In this document: one piece after another, positions 35,614-44,602 of the stretch
How positions within the stretch are numbered: position 1 is the first letter of the stretch
Layout of the letters: each line of letters begins with the position of its first letter
Source of the DNA: Longimicrobiales bacterium
GTDB taxonomy: Bacteria > Gemmatimonadota > Gemmatimonadetes > Longimicrobiales > Gaopeijiaceae
Assembly: GCA_951813395.1 (NCBI GenBank)
Contig: OX638356.1
Coordinates: 2,864,501-2,928,500 of the forward strand
Length of the DNA: 64,000 bases
Reading direction: 5' to 3'
The notes under the pieces: generated by a model
Seen by the model: only the letters and a program-made list of their open reading frames with translations
What the model was told of the DNA's origin: nothing
Database searches by the model: none
Translations under genes and position numbers: made by a program

Positions 35614-36249
35614 TCACGCCAGCAGCAAGGCGAGTTCCCGCAGGTCGTCAAAGACGGAGAGTGCGGCCGCTTCCGCGGCTGGCGAGGCCAGGAGGGCCGG
35701 ATTGTGCCACACCACCGCAAGGCCGGCCGCGCTCGCTCCAACGACGTCGAAAGGGGATCCCGCCACGAACAGAACCTCGTCCGGGGCGGCGTGCATGGCC
35801 TTGGCGCCAGCCGCGTAGATGCGCGCATCCGGCTTGTAGAAGCCCGCGGACTCGGCGGTGACCACCGCGTCGAACGGTGCGCCTACCAGGTCGGCCGCGC
35901 GTTGCCCCATCGCTTCGGAACAGTTGGTCACCACGCCCAGCGGCCTGTCCGCGGCGAGCCCCCGCAGCACCCTGGCCGCCCCCGGCCACGGCGCGAGTTC
36001 GTCCCACCGCGCGTCGAGCTCGTGCGCGGCGGCAGCGGGCAGGCCCACGCCCTTTGCCGACGCGGCGACGAGGTCCAGGTATGGGACATAGGCGCCCGCC
36101 GCATAGGTGAGGTTCAGGTATTCCATGCGCCAGCGGCGTCCAGATCCGCGGCCCCCCGCGATGTCGTCCCAGAGCGACCACGAGTCGAGCAGCGCCGACA
36201 GCAGGTCGAAGAGGATGACCCCGGGGCGCGGGGGAGCGGGCGCCTTCAC
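35614..36249 (-). CDS. HAD family hydrolase, haloacid dehalogenase type II-like
   Basis: 211-residue HAD protein. The nucleophile motif is VILFDLLSALLDS, lacking the second Asp of phosphatases, as in type II haloacid dehalogenases; VVTNCSEAMGQ, SAGFYKPDARIY (lysine) and FVAGSPFDVVGASAAG give motifs II-IV. It may dehalogenate 2-haloacids or hydrolyse another substrate. The GTG start at 36249 overlaps the upstream stop by 4 bases (GTGA), so it belongs to the same operon. Confidence 0.85.
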   Translation of the reverse strand: MKAPAPPRPGVILFDLLSALLDSWSLWDDIAGGRGSGRRWRMEYLNLTYAAGAYVPYLDLVAASAKGVGLPAAAAHELDARWDELAPWPGAARVLRGLAADRPLGVVTNCSEAMGQRAADLVGAPFDAVVTAESAGFYKPDARIYAAGAKAMHAAPDEVLFVAGSPFDVVGASAAGLAVVWHNPALLASPAAEAAALSVFDDLRELALLLA

Positions 36250-37679
36250 GACAGCTCTGCGTCCGCCTCGATTTCGACGAGAAGGTCGTCGTCCACCGTG
36301 TTCGCCCGCACGAGCGTGTTCGCGGGGCGAACGCGCGCGAAACGCAGTCCGTGGGCCCGGGCCACCGGCTCCCAGTCCACGCCGTCGCGAATGAAGACCC
36401 GGGTGCGCACGATGTCCTCCAGCGACCCGCCCAGCGATTGCAGCGCCCCGTCGATCCTGTCGATGATGAAATGGGTCTGCGCGGCGGGATCGCGGCCGCC
36501 GATCACCCGGCCGGCGTGGCTGGAGGTCGTGCCCGACACGTGAATCCGGTCGCCCTTTCGCACGGCGCGGCTGTAGCCCGCCAGCGCCTCCCAGGGGGTG
36601 CCCGTGGAAACCCGCGCCACACCGCCGCCCAACGTGGCCGGCCAGGGTGCCGGAAAGTGCGTCACGTGGTGGCTGAGGTCCCCCGAAGCGGTCAGGAAGG
36701 GGGGGCGCCGATACTCGTCGCCGCAGTCGCCGGCGATCGGATCGAGCGCATCGCACGCCGCCTCCAGCGCCCGGCGCGCATCCGCGTCCAACGTGAACCG
36801 GGAGAGCCTGAGGTTGTCCTCGATGTGGCTCCGTTTCCCGGGCCTGGCACCGACGATGACGCCGGCGACCGCGGGCTGATCGAGGACGTAGCGGCAGGCG
36901 ACATTGGCGATGGAAACACCGAGCCGGTCCGCAACGCGGCGCACGGCGCCGAGCAGTGCCTGAAACCGCTCCCAGCCGCCCGCCTGGTCGACGAAGCGAC
37001 GGTATTTCATCTGCGACCAGGTCAGCGATTCGTCGATCGCCGGCTCCGCGCGGCCCAGCCACCGGTCGCTGAGGAGGCCGCCCGCCAGCGTTCCGTACGC
37101 GAGCAACTTCACACCGTGCTCCCCGCAGACCCGTGACATCGCGCCCGCTGCGCGGCGGTCGAGCAGCGAAAAACACACCTGGTTGGACACAATGGGAACG
37201 CCGGTCCGGATCGCCATGTCGAGGTGGACGGCGTCGCAGTTCGTGAGTCCGAGGTGAAGGATCCGGCCGGCCGCACGGTGCTCGGCGAGCAGGAAGAGGT
37301 TGTCCAGCCAGCCAGGATCCGCGTAGCTCCACGGGTGGAACTGCAGGAGATCGATTCGGTCGGTGCTGAGCCGATCCAGCGCGCGGTCCACCGCCGCCGC
37401 TGCCGCCTCCGCGCTCGCGGGACCCGGCTCGGGCACCCACTTGGTGAGGAGCTGGACGTTGCCCCGGCGCGCGGCCAGCCGCCCCGCGATGATTTCGGCG
37501 GAACCGTAGTGGTCCGCCATGTCGAAGCTGCAGAGGCCCGCGTCGACGTGCGGGTGGAGGGCCCGCGCCGCGACTTCCGGATCGAGCGCCCGCCCGCCCC
37601 GTTCCTGATCGGCAACCTGCCACAGCCCGGTCAGAACGCGGGACACCTCGAGTCCCGGGCCCAGCAATGCGCGTTCCAT
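36246..37679 (-). CDS. aldo/keto reductase-RidA fusion protein
   Basis: 477 residues with two domains. Residues about 1-315 are an aldo/keto reductase barrel: GLCSFDMADHYGSAE holds the catalytic Asp/Tyr, LLTKWVPEPG the Lys, QFHPWSYADPGW the His, and GVIVGARPGKRSHIEDNL binds NADPH phosphate. Residues about 350-477 are a RidA/YjgF domain (VARVSTGTPWEALAGYSRAV, RIHVSGTTSSH, DRIDGALQSLGGSLEDIVRTRVFI, ending in RANTVDDDLLVEIEADAEL). RidA deaminates reactive enamines, so reduction and enamine hydrolysis may be coupled. The ATG overlaps the permease stop by 4 bases. Confidence 0.88.
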   Translation of the reverse strand: MERALLGPGLEVSRVLTGLWQVADQERGGRALDPEVAARALHPHVDAGLCSFDMADHYGSAEIIAGRLAARRGNVQLLTKWVPEPGPASAEAAAAAVDRALDRLSTDRIDLLQFHPWSYADPGWLDNLFLLAEHRAAGRILHLGLTNCDAVHLDMAIRTGVPIVSNQVCFSLLDRRAAGAMSRVCGEHGVKLLAYGTLAGGLLSDRWLGRAEPAIDESLTWSQMKYRRFVDQAGGWERFQALLGAVRRVADRLGVSIANVACRYVLDQPAVAGVIVGARPGKRSHIEDNLRLSRFTLDADARRALEAACDALDPIAGDCGDEYRRPPFLTASGDLSHHVTHFPAPWPATLGGGVARVSTGTPWEALAGYSRAVRKGDRIHVSGTTSSHAGRVIGGRDPAAQTHFIIDRIDGALQSLGGSLEDIVRTRVFIRDGVDWEPVARAHGLRFARVRPANTLVRANTVDDDLLVEIEADAELS

Positions 37680-39196
37680 CAGCCCGGCGGCAGCTCCCGG
37701 AAGAGGGCGCCCGTGTCGGCGCCCTGTCTTCGCATCCGGGTCACGCGCACGAAGAAGATCGCCGAAGCGACAGCCATGACGCCGATCCACACCCAGGTGG
37801 AGTGGAAGTACCAGGCACTCACGTCGGCACTCAGATCCTTGTTGATGTGGACGACCAGGAAGACGGTGAGCAGCACGACGCCGGCGGCACCGGCCACGAG
37901 CTGGCCCGCGCGCGCCGAAAGCACCTTCATGCGCGCCGCGCGTTCCGGGTTGCGCCTGGCCAGGGTGAGCAGCGACAGGCACATCAGGAGGAAATTGACC
38001 AGCATCGCGGTGACGAGAATGTCGATGCCCAGGAAGAAATCGCCGGCCAGATGGCTGCCCAGGATGCCCACCGTCGCCATCAGGCCACTCGCCACAAGCG
38101 CCGCGTGCGGGGTTCGCCACCGCGCGTTGACGCTGGCGACCGCGCGCGGGAAGATCCCGTCCTCGGCCCACGCGAACATGAGGCGCGAAACGGCGAGCAG
38201 CATGGCGGGGAGATCGTTGATGAGCGCCACCGCCGCCCCCGCGACGATCGCCACCGTCCAGCCCGTGGGGAGCAGGTAGCCGAGCAGGCCGGGCGCGGTG
38301 AGGTCCTGGAGCTGCGCCTCCTGGGCCACGAAGCTCCACGGGACCGCGTGGTAGATCGCGGCCGTGAAGAGGATGTAGAAGGCGCCGACCGTGACAACCG
38401 CGAGGCAGGTGGCGAGCGGGAGGTTGCGGGCGGGGTTGCGGGCCTCGCCACCCGCCTGGGCGATCGAATCGAAGCCGATGAAGCTCGAGAAGAGCAGCGC
38501 GGCGGCCGCGAGGAAGGGGCCGATGCGGAAGGGCGCCTCCCCGGGCGGCGGAACCGCGCGGCCCTCGGTGGCCATCAGGGCCGTGGCAAAGTCCCCGTGA
38601 TCGAACATGAAGCCCGCCACGATGACCACGCTGCCGAGCGCGAACATGAGGAACATCATCGGCACGAGCGTGACCTGGTACACGCCGAGGCCGCGCAGGT
38701 TGACCATCACGAAGGTCCACAGGAACGCGAGCGCGAGGCCGACCCGGACCGGTCCGGTGTCGAGCGCCGCCCCAACCGCCTCCCATCCCACGGCATCGGC
38801 GATGTCCCTCAGAAACGGGATGAGGACGTATGACACCACACCGATCGCGATCGAGAGCCCGAACCACTGCGAGAAGCTCGCGACAAACCCCCAGTAGGGG
38901 CTGAGCGAGCGGCTCACGTAGATGTAGCTGCCGCCCGCGCGGGGCATGGCCGACGACAGGCTCGCGTAGGCGAGCGCGGCCACCAGCGCCGGAATCGCGG
39001 CAAAGAAATACGAGGCGAGGACGTGCGGCCCGATCCCGGGGACGTTCCGCTGCAGCATGATCGGGATGATGTTGATCGCGGCGCCCAGCATGGCGCAGAT
39101 GCCGGTCGCGGTCAGCCCGAGCAGCCCCAGGCGCCTGCTGAGTCCCGGGGACGGTTGCGCGCCGCCCACCCCGCCGCCGGACTCGCCGTTTGTCAC
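37679..39196 (-). CDS. APC family permease
   Basis: 505-residue polytopic transporter, about 12 helices. The first helix has ATGICAMLGAAINIIPIML, and ASLSSAMPRAGGSYIYVSRSLSPYWGFVASFSQWFG is the standard APC block near residue 85; FIGFDSIAQAGGEARNPARNLP near residue 230 matches amino-acid permeases. It starts at GTG 39196, overlapping the NTF2-like lipoprotein stop by 4 bases, and its end overlaps the aldo/keto reductase-RidA start. The substrate is probably an amino acid or amine handled by the downstream enzymes (inference). Confidence 0.9.
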   Translation of the reverse strand: MTNGESGGGVGGAQPSPGLSRRLGLLGLTATGICAMLGAAINIIPIMLQRNVPGIGPHVLASYFFAAIPALVAALAYASLSSAMPRAGGSYIYVSRSLSPYWGFVASFSQWFGLSIAIGVVSYVLIPFLRDIADAVGWEAVGAALDTGPVRVGLALAFLWTFVMVNLRGLGVYQVTLVPMMFLMFALGSVVIVAGFMFDHGDFATALMATEGRAVPPPGEAPFRIGPFLAAAALLFSSFIGFDSIAQAGGEARNPARNLPLATCLAVVTVGAFYILFTAAIYHAVPWSFVAQEAQLQDLTAPGLLGYLLPTGWTVAIVAGAAVALINDLPAMLLAVSRLMFAWAEDGIFPRAVASVNARWRTPHAALVASGLMATVGILGSHLAGDFFLGIDILVTAMLVNFLLMCLSLLTLARRNPERAARMKVLSARAGQLVAGAAGVVLLTVFLVVHINKDLSADVSAWYFHSTWVWIGVMAVASAIFFVRVTRMRRQGADTGALFRELPPG

Positions 39197-39720
39197 GGGC
39201 GTTCCCCGGGGCCGGTGGCCGAGGCCTCTTCAGCGCGGCCGGACGCGGACGAAGCGGTCGACGTGTGACCGGAGGCGAAGAGCCAGCGGCCGTCCTCGTT
39301 CCGCAGGACGATGGTCATCGCCCCGGAGTATGCAAACCCGCCCGCGCCCTCGACGCCGATCTCCTGTTCGAAGTGACAGCTCGCAACCGCGCTGCCCGGC
39401 CCGAGCGCCGTGATCGACAGGTCGCTGAGCGTGAGTCGGGTGGACGACGCCATCGCGCCCAGGGCCGCCAACGATTCCCGGGCCTCGCGGGCGGAGCCAT
39501 AGCGCACGGCGCCGTCCTCGACCCACTGGAATCCCGGCGCGTCCGAGTAGAACGTGCCCGCCGAATCGAGGTCCATCGCGTTGATGGCCTCGACGTACGC
39601 CCCGATGGCGGCGCGGGCCTCCCCGGCGATGGTCTCCAGGACACCGGAGGCCCGGTCGGGCGCGCAACCCGCCGAAGCGACGGTCACGGCGAGCAGCGCG
39701 AGGGCTCGAACCGGGTTCAA
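39193..39720 (-). CDS. NTF2-like/DUF4440 lipoprotein
   Basis: 175-residue lipoprotein (lipobox ASAGC near residue 18). The mature domain is NTF2-like: AIGAYVEAINAMDLDSAGTFYSDAPGF, YGSAREARESLAALG and a C-terminal IVLRNEDGRWLFASGHTS. No enzyme activity can be assigned. It is tightly packed: three bases after fmdB and overlapping the permease. Confidence 0.8.
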   Translation of the reverse strand: MNPVRALALLAVTVASAGCAPDRASGVLETIAGEARAAIGAYVEAINAMDLDSAGTFYSDAPGFQWVEDGAVRYGSAREARESLAALGAMASSTRLTLSDLSITALGPGSAVASCHFEQEIGVEGAGGFAYSGAMTIVLRNEDGRWLFASGHTSTASSASGRAEEASATGPGERP

Positions 39721-39723
39721 CGC

Positions 39724-39975
39724 TCAGCCGTGCCGGTCGTGGCTCTCTTCATACCGGATGCGCTCGTGCATCCTGTCCCGGGCCTGACCCGCGTCGCGCT
39801 TTCTGGCGGCGCGCATCGCCATCTCGCGCGTGTTGGAAGACTTGACGCGCGGCAGCGACAAACGCCGCGCGAGGTTCTCGCTCTCGCACTCCGGACAGGA
39901 CGGGGTGCGCCCGCCGAGCACGAGGCGCTCGAAGTCGAGGTCACAATCCTGGCAGGTGTACTCGTAGATGGGCAT
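39724..39975 (-). CDS. FmdB family zinc-ribbon protein
   Basis: 83 residues. Starts MPIYEYTCQDCDLDFERLV with a second pair SCPECESEN, giving two CxxC knuckles that bind one zinc, followed by a basic helical tail (REMAMRAARKRDAGQARDRM). FmdB-type proteins were linked to regulation of formamidase genes, but most have no known role. The ATG at 39975 is unambiguous. It is the first gene of the run that continues to the FKBP gene. Confidence 0.9.
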   Translation of the reverse strand: MPIYEYTCQDCDLDFERLVLGGRTPSCPECESENLARRLSLPRVKSSNTREMAMRAARKRDAGQARDRMHERIRYEESHDRHG

Positions 39976-40025
39976 GGCTGGAAGCTAAGGCGGCGGCCGG
40001 AGGGGGACCAGTACGCGGCCCGGCA

Positions 40026-41024
40026 TCAGAACCAGCCGCGCATGAGTCGCGGCTCGAACTCCACAAAACGGCCTCCGACGGTGTCGACCACCACTCGCAC
40101 CCAGCCGATGTCCGGAGAACCGAAGGTCTCCAGGCGGGTGAAGTTGGCGTGGACCACGCCCGCGCTGTCGCGGAGCGGCTGGTCGACCCGCTGCTCGTGC
40201 GAGTCGCCGTGGATGAACAGGACCGGTCCCGCAAAACCCGCAACGTGGTGCTCGAGCGCGGATACGAAGGGTCCGTAGGGCTCGGATCCCCAGTCGCCCC
40301 ACGCACCCCCCCTTTCCAGGGAGACGTTGCCGTGGGCGATGATCACCACGCCTTTCGCGCTGTCGGCGTGTGCCGTGGCGAACGTCCGTTCCAGCCACGC
40401 CACCGCGGCTTCCGTACGGCGGAGCACTTCGGCATCGTGCGCCGCGGTGCGATTCGCAAAGGTCAGCGTACCGTTCGCGGATCCGACGATATGCACGGTG
40501 GCGAAGACGAAGCCGCCCCGGCTCCAGCGCGCGTTTTCCGGGAAATCGGGGTAGTCCGGCCTGGACGCCTGCGAAAGGAGCTGCATCGGACGGCCGCCCA
40601 GGCTCCGCTCCGGATCGTCGAAGAAGACGCTTCGGAGCGCATCGAGGCGTTCGAGGGGGTCGTAGCCGCCCGACCCCTCCTCGTGACAGTCGGTCCACTC
40701 GTTGTCCCCGGGCGTGTATACGACAGGCAGTTCCACGGCATCCAGAAGCGCCCGGCGCTCGCGGAACGCGTCGTCCGTGCAGGGTGTCCAGAGGATATCG
40801 CCGATGTGCACCAGCCATTCGAGATCGGAGGCCGCGGCATCCTCCAGCAACCGCCGGTGCCGCCCATTCTCCCAGAAGAAATAGGGGCCGTCCCCGTAGA
40901 CGCCGAACGCGTAGGCGCCCGAGGGCAGCGGATCGGCTTTGGGCGGCGTGCAGGCGGCGATGGCCAGGAGCGTGGCCGTCGACAGCAAGCCCCCCCTCGC
41001 CCCCAATACCGCGCGATGCTTCAT
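40026..41024 (-). CDS. calcineurin-like metallophosphoesterase lipoprotein
   Basis: 332 residues. A lipoprotein signal ends at LAIAAC near residue 25. The metallophosphoesterase motifs are present in order: VYGDGP, HIGDILW, PGDNEWTDC, IIAHGNVSL and IHGDSHEQR, which supply the dinuclear metal ligands. It would hydrolyse a phosphoester outside the cytoplasm. The first motif reads GDGPYF rather than the more common D-x-H, as in some atypical members. It is the gene just downstream of the S9 peptidase. Confidence 0.87.
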   Translation of the reverse strand: MKHRAVLGARGGLLSTATLLAIAACTPPKADPLPSGAYAFGVYGDGPYFFWENGRHRRLLEDAAASDLEWLVHIGDILWTPCTDDAFRERRALLDAVELPVVYTPGDNEWTDCHEEGSGGYDPLERLDALRSVFFDDPERSLGGRPMQLLSQASRPDYPDFPENARWSRGGFVFATVHIVGSANGTLTFANRTAAHDAEVLRRTEAAVAWLERTFATAHADSAKGVVIIAHGNVSLERGGAWGDWGSEPYGPFVSALEHHVAGFAGPVLFIHGDSHEQRVDQPLRDSAGVVHANFTRLETFGSPDIGWVRVVVDTVGGRFVEFEPRLMRGWF

Positions 41025-41040
41025 TCGCCCATATCCCGGT

Positions 41041-43956
41041 CTACGACACCTTCCTCCTCACCCCGAGCCCCAGGTCCTTTCCCTTCAGGATCGCGGGCAC
41101 GCCTTCCTCCATCCACACCGGCGCGGGCGCATCCATGAGGTAGTGATCGAAGAACTGCTGCATGCGGATCGCCCAGTCCTTGCGGTTCGGTTCCCTGCGC
41201 AGGCCGTGCGCCTCGCCGTTGTAGTTGAGCATCCAGACCGGCTTCTGCAGGCGGCGCATGGCGACGAACATCTCGATCCCCTGGTACCACGGCACCGCGC
41301 CGTCCTCGTCGTTGTGCATCATCAGGAGCGGGGTGTGGATCTTGTCGGCATAGAAGACGGGCGAGTTGTGCAGGTACTCGTTCGTGGATTCCCACAGGGT
41401 ACCGCCGATGCGGCTCTGCGTACGCTCATACTGGAACATGCGGCTCATGCCGGACTGCCAGCGGATGCCCCCGTAGGCGCTGGTCATGTTGCTGACGGGC
41501 GCACCCGCCTCGGCCGCCGCGAACAGGTTGGTCTTGGTGATCATATAGGCGATCTGGTAGCCGCCCCACGAGTGTCCCTGCACGCCGATCCTGTCCTCCT
41601 TCACGAAGCCGCGCGCGATGAGGCTGAGGACGCCGGGCACCACCGCGTCGAGGGCGCTCTCGCCGGGATAGCCGATCTCGTACGGGATGTCCGGGATGAA
41701 GACGACGTACCCGCGGCTGACGTAGAACGGCACCGAGACCGAAGAGCCCCCGGGGCGGGGCGAGCGGTACTGGTGGATCCCGTCGGACATGCGCTCGTAG
41801 AAGTACACCATCATCGGGTACTCGCTGGACGGGTCGAAGCCGTCGGGTGTGAAGAGGATGCCCTGAAGGGGGATTCCGTCGTTCGAGGCCCACTCCACGA
41901 TCTCCGCGGAGCCCCAGCGGTATTCGGCCTGCTGGGGGTTGGCGTCGGACATCTTCACCATGCCGGTGAAGTCGATGTCGGCGCCCTCGCCACCGGTCAC
42001 CCAGAGGTCCGGGAACTCGCGGAAGTCCTCGCGGGTGACCAGCCAGCGGTCCGCGTCGTCCGCCTTGCCCCGGAAGCGGAAGGTCTTGTCCGCCATGACG
42101 ACCGGCTCGGGCGTGGCGGTCCGGTCGGTGCGGCCGGTGTGGAAGCCCGACTGTTTGTTCAGATAGTGGAAGGCCTGCCAGAGCGCCTCGCCTTCCGCGA
42201 TGTGGGGCTCGTCGAAGTCGGTGCGGGCATACCGGAACCGGGTGCCCGATTCGCGGCCCGCGCCATTGGTGAGGTTGGTGGTCTCGCCGGTGGCGGGCTC
42301 GAAGCGCCAGACGTCATGGCGGTCGTAGAAAAGGAATGCCTCGTCGTCCTCGGTCCAGCCGGCGGATCCGTACGGCGGGGGCAGGTCCGGATGGTCGTCG
42401 AGCTCGTTCCAGACCGGGTGAGGCACGGCGGCGCTGGCCGCGACCGGATCGCCGCCCGCGGTCGGGGCAACCACCCAGTGCCGGGCCTCCCCGTCCCACC
42501 AGGCCATGTAGCCGCCGGCGGGCGACATCGACGCGCCGAAGAAGCCCTTCACCTTCTCGGCGATTCTGCGATGCTCGCCGGTCGCGACGTCGATCGCGTA
42601 GATGTCGTTGTAGCGCCCGTCCCAGGAGATGAGTTGCCGGTAGGGCATGTCGGTCGTGCCGATCGCATGCGACGCGTCGCCCTCGGGCGCGAAGCGCACC
42701 GTGGGAACATCCGGGGTGCCCAGCTGCACCACCCGGCCGCCGGAAGCACCACCGTCCAGGTGGGCCACGGCCGCATAGGTGCGATTGCGCTCCTGGCTCG
42801 CCTGCACGAGCTGCATCGGCTGCAGGTAGGGGTCCTTCCAGTTCCACACGTCGAGGGTGACCTTGTCCTCGTCGAGTGTTTCGTCCTCTTCCTCCGGCTC
42901 GGGGCGGGGCGACGTTCCGAAGTGGACGCGGCCGCCGCCGTCCGAGAAGCTCACGTCGCCGTTTTCGCTGACCCACCACCCCGAGGGGATCCCGGCGGTG
43001 GCCGATCTGGCCATTCCCGCGCCCGTCCAGTCGGGCGAGGCGGCGTGGTACAGCGTGAACTCGGGCTGATCGGCTTCGTAGTCGTCGCGGTCGGACAGAA
43101 ACGCCGTCTGCGTGCCGTCCTCGGAGATGGCCAGCTGCTTGTAGTTGCCCTCTCCCTCGAGCACCGCGTGACGGGCCATGGTCTCAAGGTCGACCACGTA
43201 CGCACCGTCGCCCGATCCGTCGCTGGTGGATGTCGCGAATGCCAGAACCGGAGCCTCGTCGGCGAAGAAGTAGTCGGTGACCTTTTCGTACCGCACCTCC
43301 TCGCCGGTCGCAAGGTTCAGCAAAACCAGCAGCGAGCCCTCGTCCTTCTCCTTCTCCTCGTCGTCCTCTTCTCCGGCCGTCTCCTCCTCCGGTTCGGGCT
43401 CCCGAGCGGGCTCCTCGGCGGCAGCCTCCTCCTCTTCGCCCCCGGCTTCCTCTTCTTCGGCCTCGTCCTCCTCGACCGGCACGTAGGCCACCCAGCCTCC
43501 GCTGCCCGCCACCCGGTGGCTCTCGACGGCGCCCACCGTGCGCGCCCGCATCCCGCTGCCGCCTCCTCCAAGGTCGACGACGCCCAGCGAGTCCTCAGGC
43601 AACGCGTCGCCGGACTTGCCTTCGCGCTTCAGCGAGTCCACCACGGTCTCAACCGGCGGCACCTCGTACACGACAAACCGGGAATCCGAGGTGAACCGCG
43701 GGTTCGATCCCCTCAAGGCCAGCGCCTCGGCCCCCGGGCGGGCCGCGCGAACCGTCAGGACGGGGTCGCCCTCCATGGCCGTGAGCACGAACACCAGCCA
43801 GTTGCCGTCCGGCGACAGCGAGGGGCTGCCTATGGTGTTCCAGTGAAGGACGTCCTCGTGGTCGAGGGCGCGCTCTTGCGCCAGAGCCGGGACGGCGGCG
43901 GCATGGAGGGCGAGCGAGAGGGTGAAGACCGTGGTGAGGGCGCGCGCGTGACGCAT
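41041..43956 (-). CDS. S9 family peptidase (prolyl oligopeptidase-type)
   Basis: 971-residue exported serine peptidase. A signal peptide of about 27 residues ends in ALAQE. A beta-propeller gate fills roughly residues 30-650, and the alpha/beta-hydrolase domain follows with the nucleophile in QGHSWGGYQIAY near residue 793, the Asp in HNDEDGAVPW and His in YNGEAHGLRRE. An unusual, strongly acidic low-complexity insert (about residues 157-200, mostly Glu/Ala/Asp/Pro) interrupts the propeller. It likely degrades peptides in the periplasm, feeding the amino-acid permeases. Start at 43956. Confidence 0.92.
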   Translation of the reverse strand: MRHARALTTVFTLSLALHAAAVPALAQERALDHEDVLHWNTIGSPSLSPDGNWLVFVLTAMEGDPVLTVRAARPGAEALALRGSNPRFTSDSRFVVYEVPPVETVVDSLKREGKSGDALPEDSLGVVDLGGGGSGMRARTVGAVESHRVAGSGGWVAYVPVEEDEAEEEEAGGEEEEAAAEEPAREPEPEEETAGEEDDEEKEKDEGSLLVLLNLATGEEVRYEKVTDYFFADEAPVLAFATSTSDGSGDGAYVVDLETMARHAVLEGEGNYKQLAISEDGTQTAFLSDRDDYEADQPEFTLYHAASPDWTGAGMARSATAGIPSGWWVSENGDVSFSDGGGRVHFGTSPRPEPEEEDETLDEDKVTLDVWNWKDPYLQPMQLVQASQERNRTYAAVAHLDGGASGGRVVQLGTPDVPTVRFAPEGDASHAIGTTDMPYRQLISWDGRYNDIYAIDVATGEHRRIAEKVKGFFGASMSPAGGYMAWWDGEARHWVVAPTAGGDPVAASAAVPHPVWNELDDHPDLPPPYGSAGWTEDDEAFLFYDRHDVWRFEPATGETTNLTNGAGRESGTRFRYARTDFDEPHIAEGEALWQAFHYLNKQSGFHTGRTDRTATPEPVVMADKTFRFRGKADDADRWLVTREDFREFPDLWVTGGEGADIDFTGMVKMSDANPQQAEYRWGSAEIVEWASNDGIPLQGILFTPDGFDPSSEYPMMVYFYERMSDGIHQYRSPRPGGSSVSVPFYVSRGYVVFIPDIPYEIGYPGESALDAVVPGVLSLIARGFVKEDRIGVQGHSWGGYQIAYMITKTNLFAAAEAGAPVSNMTSAYGGIRWQSGMSRMFQYERTQSRIGGTLWESTNEYLHNSPVFYADKIHTPLLMMHNDEDGAVPWYQGIEMFVAMRRLQKPVWMLNYNGEAHGLRREPNRKDWAIRMQQFFDHYLMDAPAPVWMEEGVPAILKGKDLGLGVRRKVS

Positions 43957-44068
43957 GGCGAATACTCCGGTTCCGGGACTTCGGTGGCCTGGGTCAGGCA
44001 GAACTGGTCTGCCCAGCGAAAAAGCTGTGAAGGAACCGGTTGGACCGCCAGTATCGCGGTGTCGCCGC

Positions 44069-44434
44069 TCAGCCGTCCCCGGTCCCGAAGACCGATGCCA
44101 GAATGTCCCGGTTGAAGCCGACGACGAACGTGGTGCCGACCCGCATGGCAGGCGCCCGAAGCTTGCCCCACCGGCTCACCATCATGCCGACGAGCTCCTT
44201 GTCCGCGGGGCGGTCGTCCGCCGAGAGGTCGACGCGCACCACCTTCTTGCCCTTGGCCACGCAGAGCTCGCTCATGCCCTCGAGCAGCGACAGGGCATCG
44301 TCGGCCACCACCGGGTCCCGTGTGGCGCTTCGCGTTTCAGCCGCTTCGATTCCGTTCTGCGCAAGAAACTCCTGCGTACGTTTGCAGCTGGTTCAGCCAG
44401 GGCGGTGGTACCGCCATTCGAGGTTCGGGGTCAT
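44069..44434 (-). CDS. ArsC-like thioredoxin-fold protein, candidate selenoprotein (UxxC)
   Basis: Reads as one 121-residue ArsC/Spx-like protein if the in-frame TGA at 44393-44395 is selenocysteine (residue 14). The context is WRYHRPG-(TGA)-TSCKRTQEFLAQNG; related proteins have CxxC here, so the TGA takes the place of the first, nucleophilic cysteine. The rest is intact: GIEAAETRSATRDPV, ELCVAKGKKVVRVDLS and KLRAPAMRVGTTFVVGFN, which fit the family's C-terminal cis-Pro region. ATG 44434 has GAGGA 8 bases upstream. A SECIS-like hairpin begins 16 nt after the TGA. A conventional call would start after the UGA and miss the active site. It probably acts as a redox enzyme; arsenate as substrate is not shown. 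Confidence 0.83.
44360..44376 (-). promoter_or_regulatory. candidate bacterial SECIS hairpin (ArsC-like)
   Basis: On the minus strand a 7-bp stem CGCAGGA/TCTTGCG (one G-U pair) encloses the loop GTT. The loop begins after 23 nt from the UGA and starts with G, within the spacing range known for bacterial SECIS. The loop is short (3 nt), which is the weakest point. Confidence 0.65.
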
Positions 44435-44602
44435 GCGCGGGTTCCTCTGGGATTCGGGGAATGCCAGGTCCTACTACCGGCCACTCAAGGTAAAACTTTC
44501 CGATGCCGTGCCGGGGCGTCCTGCGTCCCTGGGGTCTTGCCGTGCCGGACGGGCCACCCTTAATCTCGCCGACACGGTTCCATACGCGAAAGGTACGCCC
44601 CG

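Noticed and set aside
40939-44115. 1058-codon plus-strand open frame opposite the phosphoesterase and S9 peptidase
   Set aside because: It spans two well-supported genes on the other strand and has shadow-like composition.
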